Shown: positions 1-10,850 of the stretch, piece after piece
How positions within the stretch are numbered: position 1 is the first letter of the stretch
How the letters are laid out: each line of letters starts with the position of its first letter
Source: Sabellastarte sp. h YS-2021
Lineage: Eukaryota; Annelida; Polychaeta; Sabellida; Sabellidae
Length of the DNA: 64,000 bases
Assembly: GCA_964017235.1 (NCBI GenBank)
Contig: OZ024936.1
Location: forward strand, 16,344,496 to 16,408,495
Reading direction: 5' to 3'
The notes under the pieces: generated by a model
What the model was told of the DNA's origin: nothing
Seen by the model: only the letters and a program-made list of their open reading frames with translations
Databases searched by the model: none
Made by a program: the position numbers and the translations under genes

Positions 1-494
1 ACACATACAATAGATTTATGGGAAACTGTTAGTTCATGGATAAAAAGTAAACATAAAAGCATTAACCTCAGAAGCTTAATGTCAATAAGAGATGATAAAT
101 GTCAGGAAATCATCCATGTGCATTCCATCTCTCAGGTGAAGATATAAATTTCATGCTTAAATTCTTTTGTATTTCATAGTACCAAAACAATCACATTGCA
201 TCATTAATTGTATATATCCTTTGCATCTATCATATTTTAGTTTCTTTTATAACTGCACTGTGTCTACGACGCTATGTTAAATAAATCAATAAACATTTTC
301 CCAGTAGTAATTTAATTGGGACATATTCAAAAGAGATATTTTTCTATCAAAGCTATTCTTACTGTAATTAAACAATACATATATATTTATTTGTTTGAAA
401 AGTGATGATAAATATAGTATATGTCTGAACTAAGAACCACTAGTTTTACCAGTTTTATGCATTAGAGAATCTGTTGACAGGGAAGTATGGTCAT
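1..494. other. AT-rich stretch without recognisable feature
   Basis: No reading frame, repeat family or RNA-like structure was recognised here. It is AT-rich and leads into a decayed LINE. Confidence 0.5.
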
Positions 495-1760
495 AAGTTA
501 TAGATGGTCTATCTGACCATTTTCTAATAAATTTGTCTGCGAAAGTATATGTTAAGGAACCTTAAGTTAGAAAATTAACAATTAGATGTGTCAGAATTAA
601 AAAAATATTCATAAAACTAATGTCCAAGAGTTTAGGGAAGACATTTTACATTTGGATCTTTTCCAATGCCTTCACAAAACAGCCAGTCTTCTCAGTCATT
701 AATATTTCATCAGTTTGCACAACCTTCTTGATAGGCATCCTCCAGACAAGAAGGACATACCATACTGGTTTCATGAATGTTGACATACTTACAGCCAAAC
801 GTTTCAAAAGGAAGTGTGAGAGAGCATGGCAGCTTGAAAACTAAGCCAGAAATCGCAGCAGATATATTGCTGCTGTTCATCTTTACAATTTCCTCCTTGA
901 ACAGGCCAAAAGTAGTCATTTTTCAGGAAATTTGGCTGAAAATGTAGGAAAACTGAAATCATTGTGGAACAGTTTCAAAATTTCCTGCATAAATTTCAGA
1001 TGTAATATTACCGGATCAAGTAAATCTTATTGACATGGAAAACATGTTTGGACATCTTTTTATTGAGATAATTGTCAAAATCAGGTCCAGCTTCCAATCA
1101 TTATCACACATCCCAGTCATCAGACCCAGTCCCATAAAAATACCTTGTCTTCCTTTATGCCGGTATCTGAGGATGCTGTACTAAAAATTCACACACCCTG
1201 TAAGGTAAAATATGTGACCTTCTCAAACAACCAAGTATGGACAAAAACGTATTGAAAAATTACAGACCTGTGTCCAGTCTCAGTTTTATATCAAAATTGA
1301 CCGAGAAATTAGTGGCTAAACAGTTACATGACTTCTTTAGCCAGGAGGAGAAGTCCAGTGTCCACCAGTCAGTATACAGGAGTTGTAACTTAATCCTGAC
1401 AAGGCTGAGTTCATTATCAGTGGCGATAAACATTTATCAGATATTCACTTATAGCAAAATGTCTTGTCACACGTCTTCAAAGCTCTATTGCACTCGGCAG
1501 AGGAAGTTAAAAAAAACTAGGTGTTACTTTTATCACTTTAGGGATTTGTGATGTATCCGTAAATTCCTTACTGTTGCTACTGCGGGTCTTGTGACAAATT
1601 CTATGGTCAGTAGTTGATTAGATTGAAAGTCAGTATTGCTAAACTTCAGAAAGCTCAAAATGTGCTGTGCCATATTGTTTTCAGATTGGACAAAATGAGT
1701 CATGTCAAACCCTACCTAGAAAAACTCCACTGGGCTATTTTTCTATTTTAAGAACGGCAT
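495..1760 (+). mobile_element. Decayed L2/CR1-like LINE, endonuclease end to reverse transcriptase
   Basis: A remnant of a non-LTR retrotransposon ORF2. Near 508 the frame reads GLSDHFLINL, matching the SDH motif that closes the AP-endonuclease domain in L2/CR1-type elements. After one stop the same frame continues in a basic linker. Around 715-830 come residues like LDRHPPDKK, the usual linker before the polymerase. Near 1255 the frame reads NYRPVSSLSFISKLTEK, the N-terminal signature of the reverse transcriptase. Around 1638-1730 a segment reads AKLQKAQNVLCHIV and KPYLEKLHW, the thumb region. Frameshifts, stops and missing blocks, including the catalytic region, make it dead. The order of motifs fixes the plus orientation. 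The clade assignment comes from motif memory, not from a search. Confidence 0.75.
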
Positions 1761-3592
1761 TGTGTGTTTTTTCTTAAAGTTTAAGTGAAGTCTTTTCTAA
1801 AAAAGATAACAATGGATCTTTGTGAAATTAATGTTTCTGAAGTTTTAAAACAAAGAAAAACTTTTTATTTTAAAGGCAAGTTTTGATGAAGGCTTTATGA
1901 AACAGCTCATATTCTACAAGTACTAACTTAACAACCTCAGTGCCCTAGTTAAGTACAAGGATCCAGAGATACACTGTATGTGTACATTATTTAATTTGAT
2001 CTGAATAATTTTACTCAAGAAAGGATAACCCAATCAGCAAAGACCATTCACATTAGCTTGGATTGTAATGGCTTGTACTGATCAACAACTACTTTGTATG
2101 TGTACATTATGTTGATAATTTTTTGCTCTGCCTTTAAAAGCATTCTGTTCTATGAGACATTTTGGGTCTCAGGTGTGTGTTTTGGCCAGAGGGAATGAAT
2201 GATTAAAACATTCTGAAATGTTCTAGTCTGATTAGCAGATGTCTTATTTTTCCTTATTAAGACAAATCACCCCTATCTAAATGGAAGGAAAAACGGTGAA
2301 AATATACAATTGTTTTCCCACTTAACTGACCTTGACAGAGATAAATGTACTTTTATACATAACATGATGTATTTGACCTACATAGTGGGAAAGAAAGACA
2401 ATGTGATATATTTTGTTTTATTCACAAGCACCCTTTATTATAAATATCATTTTCCTGCGAAGACAATATACAGATTATTTATACAATTCTGCTTCAGTTA
2501 ACTGAGCATTATGCTCCCAGTAATAAAGACCTATGAATACTTTACCTATAATTTAGGTTGTGATAACTTCGGACCAAATATGCTTTGACTCAAGTATAAG
2601 CTGTAGAAATACCTTCCAGGGAAACTGTCCCACCAATTAACACTTTAGAAATATATTTAAGAGTGATAACTTATAAAACATGTGATATATTCACATCTAG
2701 ACCTGTATTTAGGAAGATATCTTAAACTTAAATTTGCTTCAAAACTCAATCATAAGCTCAGTTTTTTTAGTTAATGCTTAAACTCATACTTATGGCCATA
2801 TTAAAAAGTCTTAAACTCACATAAAACACACATAGTCTCATTTTCTGAGTTTATACTTCAGCGCAAAGATCACAATTGCATTCTTTCCTTTGCTTTGGTG
2901 CTGCATGTGAGTATGTTTACAAACAGTGGCATCAAAACCAGACTTTACGATCGGAAATAAAACGGGTACAGACTGTGCTTTCGACAAACATATACTTGAG
3001 TGGAAACCTAAACAGATTACTTTTGAAAATGCCAATTTCAATATAAGCTCAAAGGGAGACAAAAACTGAGGTTATAAAGTATCTGAGTTTGCATAAGTTC
3101 ATCCATTTAAGGATCTTTGTAAACATGGGCCCTAGATTAGACCATCAACATATTTCAATTGTGGACGTGTATTGGGTTAGAACCTGAGTACACAGAGGTC
3201 AGAAACAACTGATAAAACGTCAAAATTTGCTTACCACTCAGCCCACTAATACCCCTGTTATTATTTTATTTTGATCCGTGGTTTCTTTGGAGCAATTACC
3301 TTTTGATTCTACTAATGCTATCCGATTCCACAAGCCAGGGATTCAATCAGGAATCTGAAGGGTATTAAGAAAACATTCCACCCATTTTTTATTGTCTCTG
3401 AGTCAGCAAGCAATTTGATCAAAGTTAGTCCTGCATAAGGCTACCATGTTAAGTGAAATATTTTATGAGTTTAGATTTCATGCTCTCTTATGCAAACTGG
3501 CTCTCATGTTAAAATTCTAGTGTTAAATGAAGAGCCCTCTTATGCAAACTGGCTTTTATGTTAAAATTCTATTGCTAAATGAAGAGCCTTTT
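1761..3592. other. Unassigned intergenic DNA
   Basis: No gene or known repeat recognised. The string GTATGTGTACATTAT occurs twice (about 1977 and 2095). Between 3480 and 3590 a short direct duplication repeats the phrase TCTTATGCAAACTGGCT, about 60 bp apart, just before the trinucleotide array. Confidence 0.4.
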
Positions 3593-3683
3593 ACTACTAC
3601 TACTACTACTACTACTTCTGCTGCTGCTGCTGCTACTACTACTACTACTACCACCACTACTACTACTACTTCTGCTGCTGCTG

Positions 3684-3717
<34 letters not shown>

Positions 3718-4004
3718 CACTACTACTACTACTTCTGCTGCTGATGCTGCTACTACTACTACCACCACTACTACTACTACTACCACTTCTGCTGCTGATG
3801 CTGCTACTGCTACTACTACTACCACCACTACCACTACTACTGCTACTACTACTACTACCACCACTACCACTACTACTACTTCTGCTGCTGCTACTACTAC
3901 TACTACCACCACCACTACCACTACTACTACTACTTCTGCTGCTGATGCTGCTACTACTACTACTACTACCACCACTACCACTACTACTACTTCTGCTGCT
4001 GCTG

Positions 4005-4035
<31 letters not shown>

Positions 4036-4169
4036 CACTACTACTACTACTTCTGCTGCTGATGCTGCTACTGCTACTACTACTACTACCACCACTACTT
4101 CTGCTGCTGATGCTGCTACTACTACTACTACTACCACCACTACCACTACTACTACTTCTGCTGCTGCTG

Positions 4170-4200
<31 letters not shown>

Positions 4201-4262
4201 CACTACTACTACTACTTCTGCTGCTGATGCTGCTACTACTACTACTACTCCTGCTGCTGCTG
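3593..4262. repeat. Compound trinucleotide array (ACT/ACC/GCT)
   Basis: About 670 bp of trinucleotides on the plus strand: runs of ACT and ACC punctuated by blocks TCTGCTGCTG followed by either GCT or GAT. I find eleven such blocks, starting near 3617, 3671, 3734, 3788, 3881, 3935, 3992, 4052, 4100, 4157 and 4217. The spacings are 48 to 93 bp, all multiples of three. This gives a higher-order repeat of about 54-60 bp. Long frames of Thr/Ser/Ala or Leu/Pro (plus) and Val/Ala (minus) result automatically and should not be annotated as protein. The right edge abuts the tail of a minus-strand SINE. Confidence 0.95.
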
Positions 4263-4265
4263 TTA

Positions 4266-4413
4266 CTGTTAGGATTTATATGTCCTGATTAATAGCTGGC
4301 AGCATATCGGGACAGCAGGGTTAAAGCATGACCACTCGCGGGAGTCAAACACACAAGGAGATGACAGCCTGTGATTAAATGCCATATCTACTAACCACTA
4401 CACTACCCAGGAT
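4266..4413 (-). mobile_element. tRNA-like SINE, family C (diverged)
   Basis: The reverse complement follows the family C layout: tRNA-like head with A box (copy reads TACTAACCAC on the plus strand) and B box (GGGAGTCAAAC on plus), then the CTG..TTAAT tail. It is diverged from the clean copy at 53661. Its 3' end lies directly against the trinucleotide array, so the array sits where the SINE tail would be. Confidence 0.7.
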
Positions 4414-4507
4414 CTCTGTGATGATATTGCCAAGACAGAGATCTCTATGCAGTTGGCTGTATATCGATGCCAAATGTTTGTGTTTCTTTTTAAGAACTAG
4501 CACTACC

Positions 4508-4730
4508 GAGGCTCACGCTTCTAGAGGTCATGTTTTTGGTTTTTTTTCCTCCATACTTTCATGAATTGTGACGCAGTGTGATCAGTACCTGTCTTATCAC
4601 TGAAGTTATACAGCAATGGGGTACTTGGATGTAGTACTTGGATGGGTGACCACCTCGGAGCACTACTCTTGTCTCTGATGGCTTTGCGGCTCACACTAGT
4701 AGGCCAAAACCCCTTCAGCCTTGTTTGAAG
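4508..4730 (+). mobile_element. 5S rRNA-derived interspersed repeat (copy 1)
   Basis: Begins GAGGCTCACGCTTCTAGAGG, shared with copies near 8858, 34942 and 46412. From about 4588 to 4660 it resembles the internal promoter half of 5S rRNA: an A-box-like CACTGAAGTTA, then GTACTTGGATGGGTGACC, the conserved C-box/loop E part of 5S. This copy carries a small tandem duplication of GTACTTGGATG at about 4621-4641. The tail GCCAAAACCCCTTCAGCCTT is shared with the other copies. The 5' third of 5S is not recognisable, so this is a retroposon-like element and not a 5S gene. Confidence 0.8.
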
Positions 4731-5154
4731 AGGCCTTTGCACTAGTTTGAGCCTTAAGCATGGCTAGTGCCTGTGAAGTGTAGAGTGTAAAGACTCCTTA
4801 TCAAAAGTCTAGGCATCCCCTGGTTACCTGAATATCTCTCCAAATCTCAGCAACTTACAACTATAATAGGAATTCCGTGTGATGCCCTGTTTCATTAGCC
4901 TGGACATAGTACAGTTGTTAAATAGGTTGCACCACACAAGCCCAGAAAGTAGATGAACTCACCCACATTTTCGTAATTTTAAGCAGCAAACAGTGACATC
5001 ATAAAGAAATCTAATCTAAGCTACTGCTTTGCAGGCGCAATATATTCCCCACAGAGGGGAACTCATGGCACTAGTTAACCAAAATCAGTTATCGTAAGGA
5101 GAGTCAAGGAGCATTTGAGGTCAGTGGTCCGGAGTTGTGGGCGTGACCAAGAGG
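4731..5154. other. Unassigned DNA, partly LINE 3' flank
   Basis: No clear feature. The right part, roughly 5060-5154, may be the 3' untranslated end of the minus-strand LINE that follows. Confidence 0.4.
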
Positions 5155-5675
5155 GAAGGAAACTAAGTTGAGAATCTGGAGTTGAAGAGGTGGGTTTTGA
5201 GGAGCTTCCTGAAAGATGTGACAGAGGGGCTATTTCTCATTTGGAAAAGGAGGGTTTTCCAAAGAGCTGGGGCGTAGTGACTGAAAGAATTGGAAAAATA
5301 TTTGATTGATTTATGAACTCTATGGTCGAAAGTGGGGGTATGAAGGAACTTTAGTTTGGGGGTGCTTCACCTTGTATATCTGGAAGAGGTGTAGCGGTGA
5401 ATTAATTCTCTTAGGTAAACTGGTTGACTTGACCTGGTTGAGAATTTTGTATGTAATGAGGCCTATTTTAAATTGTACCCTGTACCTGACTAGGAGACAA
5501 TAGAGTTTTTTTAGTTGAGGGGTAGTTGAGAATTTACAGGAATGGGTAACAACCTTGCAGAGTGAGTTTTGAACTAACTGCAATCTCCTTAACTCAAAAT
5601 CAGCGAGTGATAAAAACAGGGAATTGCAATAGTCCAATCTGCTGCTCACCAAAGCATTTGCTAACAGAACTGATG
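5155..5675 (-). mobile_element. L2/CR1-like LINE ORF2 C-terminal fragment
   Basis: Read on the minus strand, the frame starts near 5675 with residues LVSSRLDYCNSLF, continues with RLQLVQNSLCKVV, then LYCLLVRYRVQFKIGLITYK. These are the conserved thumb and C-terminal blocks of L2/CR1-type reverse transcriptases. After a frame break, around 5280-5160, APALWKTLLFQMRNSPSV and SFRKLLKTHLFNS close the protein, the usual end of ORF2. A stop follows. The piece is 5'-truncated, as LINE insertions often are. It is better preserved than the copy at 495. Confidence 0.85.
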
Positions 5676-5989
5676 TTATTATTATTGTTATTGTGGTTGA
5701 ATATTGGATGTAACATTCACCAAGATAATGTTATTTTAATGTTTTGTAATGAAGATTATAACACAGTATTATAATTCTACTTCTAAGCCCTAGTAACATT
5801 TATGGCGGTTAATATTTACTAAGAGAGTAGAAATTCACCAATCAACAGGAAACAACAAATAGAGACAAAATGGAAGGTAGGTTCAACTGATCTAGGGTTG
5901 GTAAAGAGGCTTTGAGGGACATGCCTTAAAACAGAGGAAACACCTTTGTTTTTGTTTCAGAAAGTGTATTAGATCAGTAAATCTCATCA

Positions 5990-6062
5990 GGCAATCTATC
6001 TAATTTTATTGTGAATTTTTATAGCGCCTAATCTCCATCAAATGACAGACTCTAAGGTGAAG
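5990..6062 (-). mobile_element. LINE 3'-end fragment
   Basis: The plus strand reads TTTTTATAGCGCCTAATCTC. Its reverse complement, GAGATTAGGCGCTATAAAAA, is the L2-type 3' end seen repeatedly in this window (near 33025, 42190, 43000). The coding part is absent. Confidence 0.6.
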
Positions 6063-6745
6063 CTGAACATAAGCAAAACAAGTTATCGTAAGTCCACCTA
6101 CATAACCAGGTCATACCATGAAAGGGGGCGGGAGGGGGGAGGTGATTTCATGAACTTATTCGATCACAACCAGCCAGTGTGCGATGCTATTCTACATTAG
6201 AGAACAACAGTTGTGATATATATATATAACATACAATGTGAGCCGCGTGAAACTCATAGATGTTAATGCATTATAATCAAGTAAATATATCACATTGACT
6301 TTTGGACAGATTAAGTGCTATAAAAGTATAGCTACAGCATAATTTGATCACGTGTAAAATGTTTATCACACATTGATCAAATAATTTCTCTTATCTTGCC
6401 AAGTTATTAATACATTTTCTATTTCCTCTTAGTTAATGTTGATAATTCCTTTCTGCAAAAAAAAAGAAAAAAAAGACACTTTACTGATTTAGGAAAAACT
6501 TTCTTCTCAAGAGTTCTTAATTATACCATCAGTAGTTATCAGGGAATCACAAAAGGTGATCCATGATATCAAAGATGTCTGACAGAATACCTGTTTGAGG
6601 AACACTTATCACTGAAGAAGCTGAGTCTGGCTTATCAGAGGCACTAACCTTGGGTGTAACAGATTTTCCATGAAAGAAATAGTGTAACTCGGGTCAATTT
6701 CTACCACGATTCTCACCGTTTGAATTACTCATATGCTTTAGAATG
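6063..6745. other. Unassigned AT-rich DNA
   Basis: No gene seen. There is a short (AT)n tract near 6217-6228 and a G-rich stretch at 6124-6141. Confidence 0.4.
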
Positions 6746-6767
6746 CCCCCCCCCCCCCCCCCCCCCC
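6746..6767. repeat. Poly-C tract of 22
   Basis: An uninterrupted homopolymer of 22 C. Length is likely polymorphic or affected by sequencing error. Confidence 0.95.
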
Positions 6768-7168
6768 AAACAGGAAAAGAATTCAAAAGAAATTAAAAAA
6801 AAATCATTTTTGTATTACTGAGAATTTTTTAGAATTGCAAAAAAGATAATTATAACAAAAAGAGGGTACAGTAACTGTGTAGACCAGAGGTGGCAATGGT
6901 ATTTCAGTGTTTGATAAGCATATAATTGTATTCTTTGTGGGAAAACTGTTCTGAACATACACTGTTATTATAGTGATAAAAATTATCTCTTTCGCAGACA
7001 TTTTCAAGTCAAAAAGAAAGAAAAAAAAACAAATGACTTTCTAAGAAAATTTGCACAGCACATGACTAAGACTAATGACCTAGGTACACAAGAAAAGGGT
7101 GATCATGGCCTTAATCCTTTAATTGAGGCTATTTGGTGATTAATTTTCTGATAAAGTCCACACTAATG
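6768..7168. other. Unassigned DNA
   Basis: No gene, repeat family or RNA gene recognised. Confidence 0.4.
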
Positions 7169-7487
7169 TATTGTATAGCTATACTCAGTGCAATATCTCC
7201 ATTACTACAGCAGTCAAAATGCTATCTGACCCATCCTGACTGTACAAGTACAGTCCAAGCTCTATAGTGACTGGCATTCCCCTAAGTGAAAGACAAAGAC
7301 TCGGGGATGACCATTTATCAACATCCCAAAGGTTCTTTAGCCTGCCAGTGGAATATATGACCCAAAGACAGAGGACCGTCATTTTAAGTGGTCATTCAAG
7401 CCAATGTCTATTTGCCTGTAGCTGGTGTTGAACCTACGTCATATGTGTTCCTAAGCAAGTATGTTACCCACAAGGCAACCGTAGTTT
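7169..7487 (-). mobile_element. tRNA-like SINE, family B
   Basis: Reverse complement of the family B layout. The plus strand runs from the tail (TATACTCAGTGCAATATCTC), through the body phrases TGACATTCCCCTAA-like, ATGACCATTTATCAAC and GACAGAGGACCG, to the head with B box (GGTGTTGAACC) and A box (GTTACCCAC). The head is somewhat decayed. Intact relatives lie at 15297 (minus) and 60732 (plus). Confidence 0.85.
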
Positions 7488-7760
7488 TAATTCTACAGTT
7501 AAAATACAGAAACTTCTTTTTCTGTATTTTTAATTTTATTTTAAAGACACATATTATCAGGTTCACACTTACTGGCACAATAATCAGAATAAAATGTATT
7601 TTTTTATATATTACAATTGATAATACCTATAATTCTTTATAAAAATGATTTGCAAATCCCTTTAGATTTTTCTTATAAAAGTATCATTGGTCTAGCTGCT
7701 GACTCTCATACTCTAGTTTTAAAAGAAAACACCAGTCATTTTCCTTTACAAATGTCGTGA
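7488..7760. other. AT-rich spacer
   Basis: Strongly AT-rich with no recognisable feature. Confidence 0.4.
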
Positions 7761-7912
7761 GGTCCTCAGTGACATAGTCGGTTAGCAAGTTTGGCATCTA
7801 ATCACAAGTAGTCACCTCTGTGTGGTTTTTCACTCCCACAAGTGACAATGCTGAGGACCTGTCCAAATATGACCCTGACTGTTGAATGTGATGTAAAACA
7901 CAAACTTTGATC
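7761..7912 (+). mobile_element. tRNA-like SINE, family C
   Basis: Contains GGTCCTCAGT, GGTTAGCAAGTTTGGCATCT (A-box side), CACTCCCACAAGTGACAAT (B-box side, decayed), GCTGAGGACCTGTCC and the body ATGACCCTGACTGTTGAA ending CAAACTTTGA. Same order as the clean copy at 53661. Confidence 0.85.
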
Positions 7913-8277
7913 TTTACTGATGGGATGATGGCCTGTTTCTCTATCCTAATTGATCCATTTGTACAACCAGTAACTCAGATGATGCATATCAATTTTTAAG
8001 TTTGAGATTGAACATCCTTTCCTACATTTATTCCTATGCAACAAGTACAAGCAGAAACTGTATGAAATACATTCCTAATGATGTGTAACATATTTGTAGT
8101 TTGGACAATTAGTTAAATAATCAAAAAAGAAACTGGCACTTGTGATGAATTTGTAAAGCTAATTATGTATAATAAGTGGGGTCTCAAATATAAAAAACAA
8201 GTCTGTGTATCCTTGTTTTTTCGTCTAATATGGCACTTGGTGGATAATAAAAACTTTGACGTGATAGGTAAAGTATG

Positions 8278-8780
8278 AAAAAGTGTGCCTTACTGGGAAA
8301 ATAATGCACACTTTACGAGACCACAAAGGGGCTCACACACTTTTGAATACACCCCCCTAAAATACTACACTTTTATAGAATTATTTTAAAAACTCTTGAC
8401 AAATCAATTAACCTAAATCTCAATGTACTTGATTAGTGGTTATTTATAAATTGGCCTTTGTATATTGACCCACGTGTTAATATTGATTTCTGGTATTTCT
8501 TCTATTATGTAGAATTTCTACTCTAATATGGATAGCAGCAATAAACTCAGAACACTTTCTGGGCAAATGAACTGGATAATGCAACTGTTAAACAGTTTTA
8601 CTAGAATTAAAACACACTTTTTATGTCATCCTCTTGATGAATTCATTTATTTCAGGTTTATCTTTTTTTAATTTATAGCATTTATCTCATGGTTCTGGCA
8701 AAAAACAATTTGGCTGTTTCAAGTGTCTGTAAATTAGAACCAAAAAAGTGTGCATTACCTAAAAATAATGCACACTTTTA
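8278..8780. mobile_element. Candidate element bounded by two matching hairpins
   Basis: At 8278-8317 and 8745-8781 lie two similar hairpins. Each has GTGTGC..T on the left arm, a loop of 10-13 nt, then AATGCACACTTT. They are direct repeats of one another and each is nearly palindromic. About 430 bp of AT-rich DNA lies between. No reading frame or target-site duplication was seen. It could be a non-autonomous element with hairpin ends or two solo insertions. Confidence 0.4.
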
Positions 8781-8857
8781 ACAATAGAATGACATCACAA
8801 GTGTGCTTCAATTCAAAATACAACATTGCCATGGCTTATATCTTCTTGATTTCTATT

Positions 8858-9140
8858 GAGGCTCACGCTACTAGAGATCACTTTTTTCATTTTTTTGTCT
8901 CCGGACTTTCACAAATTGTGGCAAAGCATGATGAGTAGTTGTCTGCTCGCTGAAGTTAAGTGGCAATGGGCTACGTTAGTACTTGGATGGGTGAACGTCT
9001 GAGTTCTAGACAAGATGAGGATGTGTCTGACTTAGAATTTCTTTGTGTCACCAGACTTTCGTAAATTCTAGTGCACTACTCGTGTCACTGATGGCTTTGC
9101 GCTCGCTCCAGGGGACCAAAACACCTTTTGGCCTTGTTTA
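8858..9140 (+). mobile_element. 5S rRNA-derived interspersed repeat (copy 2, chimeric)
   Basis: Starts GAGGCTCACGCTACTAGAGA. The 5S-like part at about 8938-9005 is the clearest in the window: CGCTGAAGTTAAGTGG (A box of 5S), then GTTAGTACTTGGATGGGTGA (C-box region). After that a second partial copy of the upstream arm follows (CACCAGACTTTCGTAAATTC), joined straight to the tail GCACTACTCGTGTCACTGAT and ending CTTTTGGCCTTGTTT. The element therefore looks like two overlapping insertions or a template-switch product. Confidence 0.8.
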
Positions 9141-9161
9141 CTCACTACATTTCTCCTGTAT

Positions 9162-9490
9162 TACAATGACATTCCTTGCAATGGCAGATCGGTTGGTAAG
9201 TTTGTTATTTTAATGTCCCTTAGCTGTTTTCTCTGAAGGTCATGCATAGTTTGAATCTAACTTATGGCAAGGTGTTGAAAATCCAAGTATGACAATATCT
9301 TTGCCATTTCTGTGTTGACCAAATTTCCTGTACCCAATGCAATAGCATGGCCCTCAGTGGCTATGTGATAAACAAATTTAATGTCATCAGATCTTTCTTA
9401 CCTTTGTAGCTTATGGGTAGCCTTGCCTAAGGCTCTAATTTGTATGATATCTTTTTCAAACATGCACACAGATATCCAGTATTCATACAG
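9162..9490 (-). pseudogene. Decayed protein-coding stretch, unidentified
   Basis: One minus-strand frame stays readable for about 325 nt with only two internal stops before its end. It contains phrases such as YWISVCMFEKDIIQIRALGK, then IKFVYHIATEGHAIALGTGN and MAKILSYLDFQHLAIS, then TMHDLQRKQLRDI. Amino-acid texture is protein-like rather than random AT translation. I do not recognise the family with confidence. A transposable-element ORF or a host pseudogene are both possible. The segment ends where the 5S-like repeat begins. Confidence 0.35.
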
Positions 9491-9745
9491 CACTCATATA
9501 GGTTATTAGTTAGAAGCTTATCTTTCTCTTTGCTGTATGCTGATCTAAGAGTCATTACATGTATGAGTACATTATAGAAACTGAAACTCCACTATCTGAA
9601 CTGGAAACTTTCCCTTACTACAAAGAAACTTGAGCCTTCAGCAAGGCTAGCTTATGGGTTATGACTGCATAAAGCTCGTAGCAACAAATTAAAGAAATTA
9701 ATGCCCTGTCCTTAATTTTACTCCGTAGCTGCTTAAAGGGACTGA

Positions 9746-9786
9746 ATTATAACCCCCACCCCCACCCCACCCCCCACGCCCACTCC
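9746..9786. repeat. C-rich low-complexity tract
   Basis: Runs of C separated by single A residues. The glycine-rich minus-strand translation across it is a composition artefact. Confidence 0.8.
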
Positions 9787-10224
9787 CAGATTGACCGTTG
9801 CGAACAAAACCTAGTTGGAGCCTGCACCAGGCATAGATTTGAAGAACAAGAAAAACCCATTGTGAGATGCAAAAAGCTCCTGAGACTGTTAGAAGTTCTG
9901 TGGAGTTTGTTTGTCTGACAATTAATATTACATTGGGTCCACTTGAACAGAAGGCTGAGGTGTTGGCTGGGTTTTTTGCTCCTTCACTTGTGATTGATCG
10001 GAACAAATAAGATACAAGCTAATAGCTATAAGGTCTGGGTTATAAGTGTAGAAGAAATCTGATGTGCTTCTGTTAGAAAAGGGTAGGCTAGCTGAGCACA
10101 AATATACTCTCTACAAGTTTCCATGCAATAGACAATTGACTTCTGACTGATGATGTCCGGTGGCCATGTATTCCTATGTTTCCCATGTACTGGATTTTAG
10201 CAGCAGAATTTATGACAATAAGAG
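9787..10224. other. Unassigned DNA
   Basis: No confident feature. A minus-strand frame of about 100 codons spans part of it but has no family signature that I recognise. Confidence 0.4.
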
Positions 10225-10850
10225 CCATGGTATATTGTATAATATAATTTCTAAATATTGTTGGGTATTTAAAAAATATAGTTTTTAAATATTGCTGGGT
10301 ATTTTAAAGTTTGGTTGTCAAGTTATTTTATAAGATAGTTTTTAAATAATGTAAAAGGTTAGCAGGTTTGACATCTAATCAAATGCTATCACCTCTGTAT
10401 GGGTTTGACTCCCGCAAGTGACAAAGGGGAGGACGTGTCCCAATAAGACCCTGACTGTAGAACCGGACGTAAAACTCTATGCCAAAATTTTGTAAATATT
10501 GTTGTGTACTCTAAGTACTTGATACATATTGTCAGGTACTAAACAGAACAGTTAAACAATATTGTAAGATATGTTGACGTTAACATAGCTTGTAAATATT
10601 GATGGGTATTTAGTGAAAAGGTTTTTGAATATCGTCACACTTTTGTTTTTGTAACTTTCAAATAATGGATTTAATATAGTTTTTAAATATTGCTGTGTAT
10701 TGTATAATATTGTTGGTATTTTATATTTGTGTGTTTCATAATATAGTGTGTGTATATAGTCAGGTGCTGTGTTCTATGGTTTGTAGATTGTGTCAGGTAT
10801 TTCATTATGTAGTTGTTACAAATATTGTCAGCTGTTGTTATATGTTGGCA
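10225..10850. repeat. Degenerate minisatellite, interrupted by a SINE
   Basis: Repeated variants of TTTTTAAATATTGCTGGGTA occur near 10247, 10280, 10338, 10490, 10590, 10678 and 10810, with spacings of roughly 35-45 bp in the best-preserved part. A family C SINE sits inside at 10354-10483. The units are strongly diverged, so the array is old. Confidence 0.65.
10354..10483 (+). mobile_element. tRNA-like SINE, family C, 5'-truncated
   Basis: Starts within the head at AAAAGGTTAGCAGGTTTG, then ACATCTAATCAAATGC, the B box GGGTTTGACTCCC, CAAGTGACAAAGGGGAGGAC and the body GACCCTGACTGTAGAACC ending AAAACTC. It is inserted into a degenerate minisatellite. Confidence 0.85.

Noticed and set aside
2864..2908. 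45-nt exon ending at GTGAGT
   Set aside because: Short, acceptor only moderate, peptide not distinctive, no partner.
3527..4292. Reading frames of more than 200 codons on both strands across the ACT/ACC/GCT array
   Set aside because: They exist because a trinucleotide repeat rarely forms a stop codon; composition is Thr/Ser/Ala, Leu/Pro or Val only.
8938..9005. Functional 5S rRNA gene
   Set aside because: The 5' third is missing and the flanks are shared with other dispersed copies.
9698..10006. 102-codon minus-strand frame with a Gly-rich end
   Set aside because: Gly-rich end comes from a C-rich tract; the rest shows no motif.
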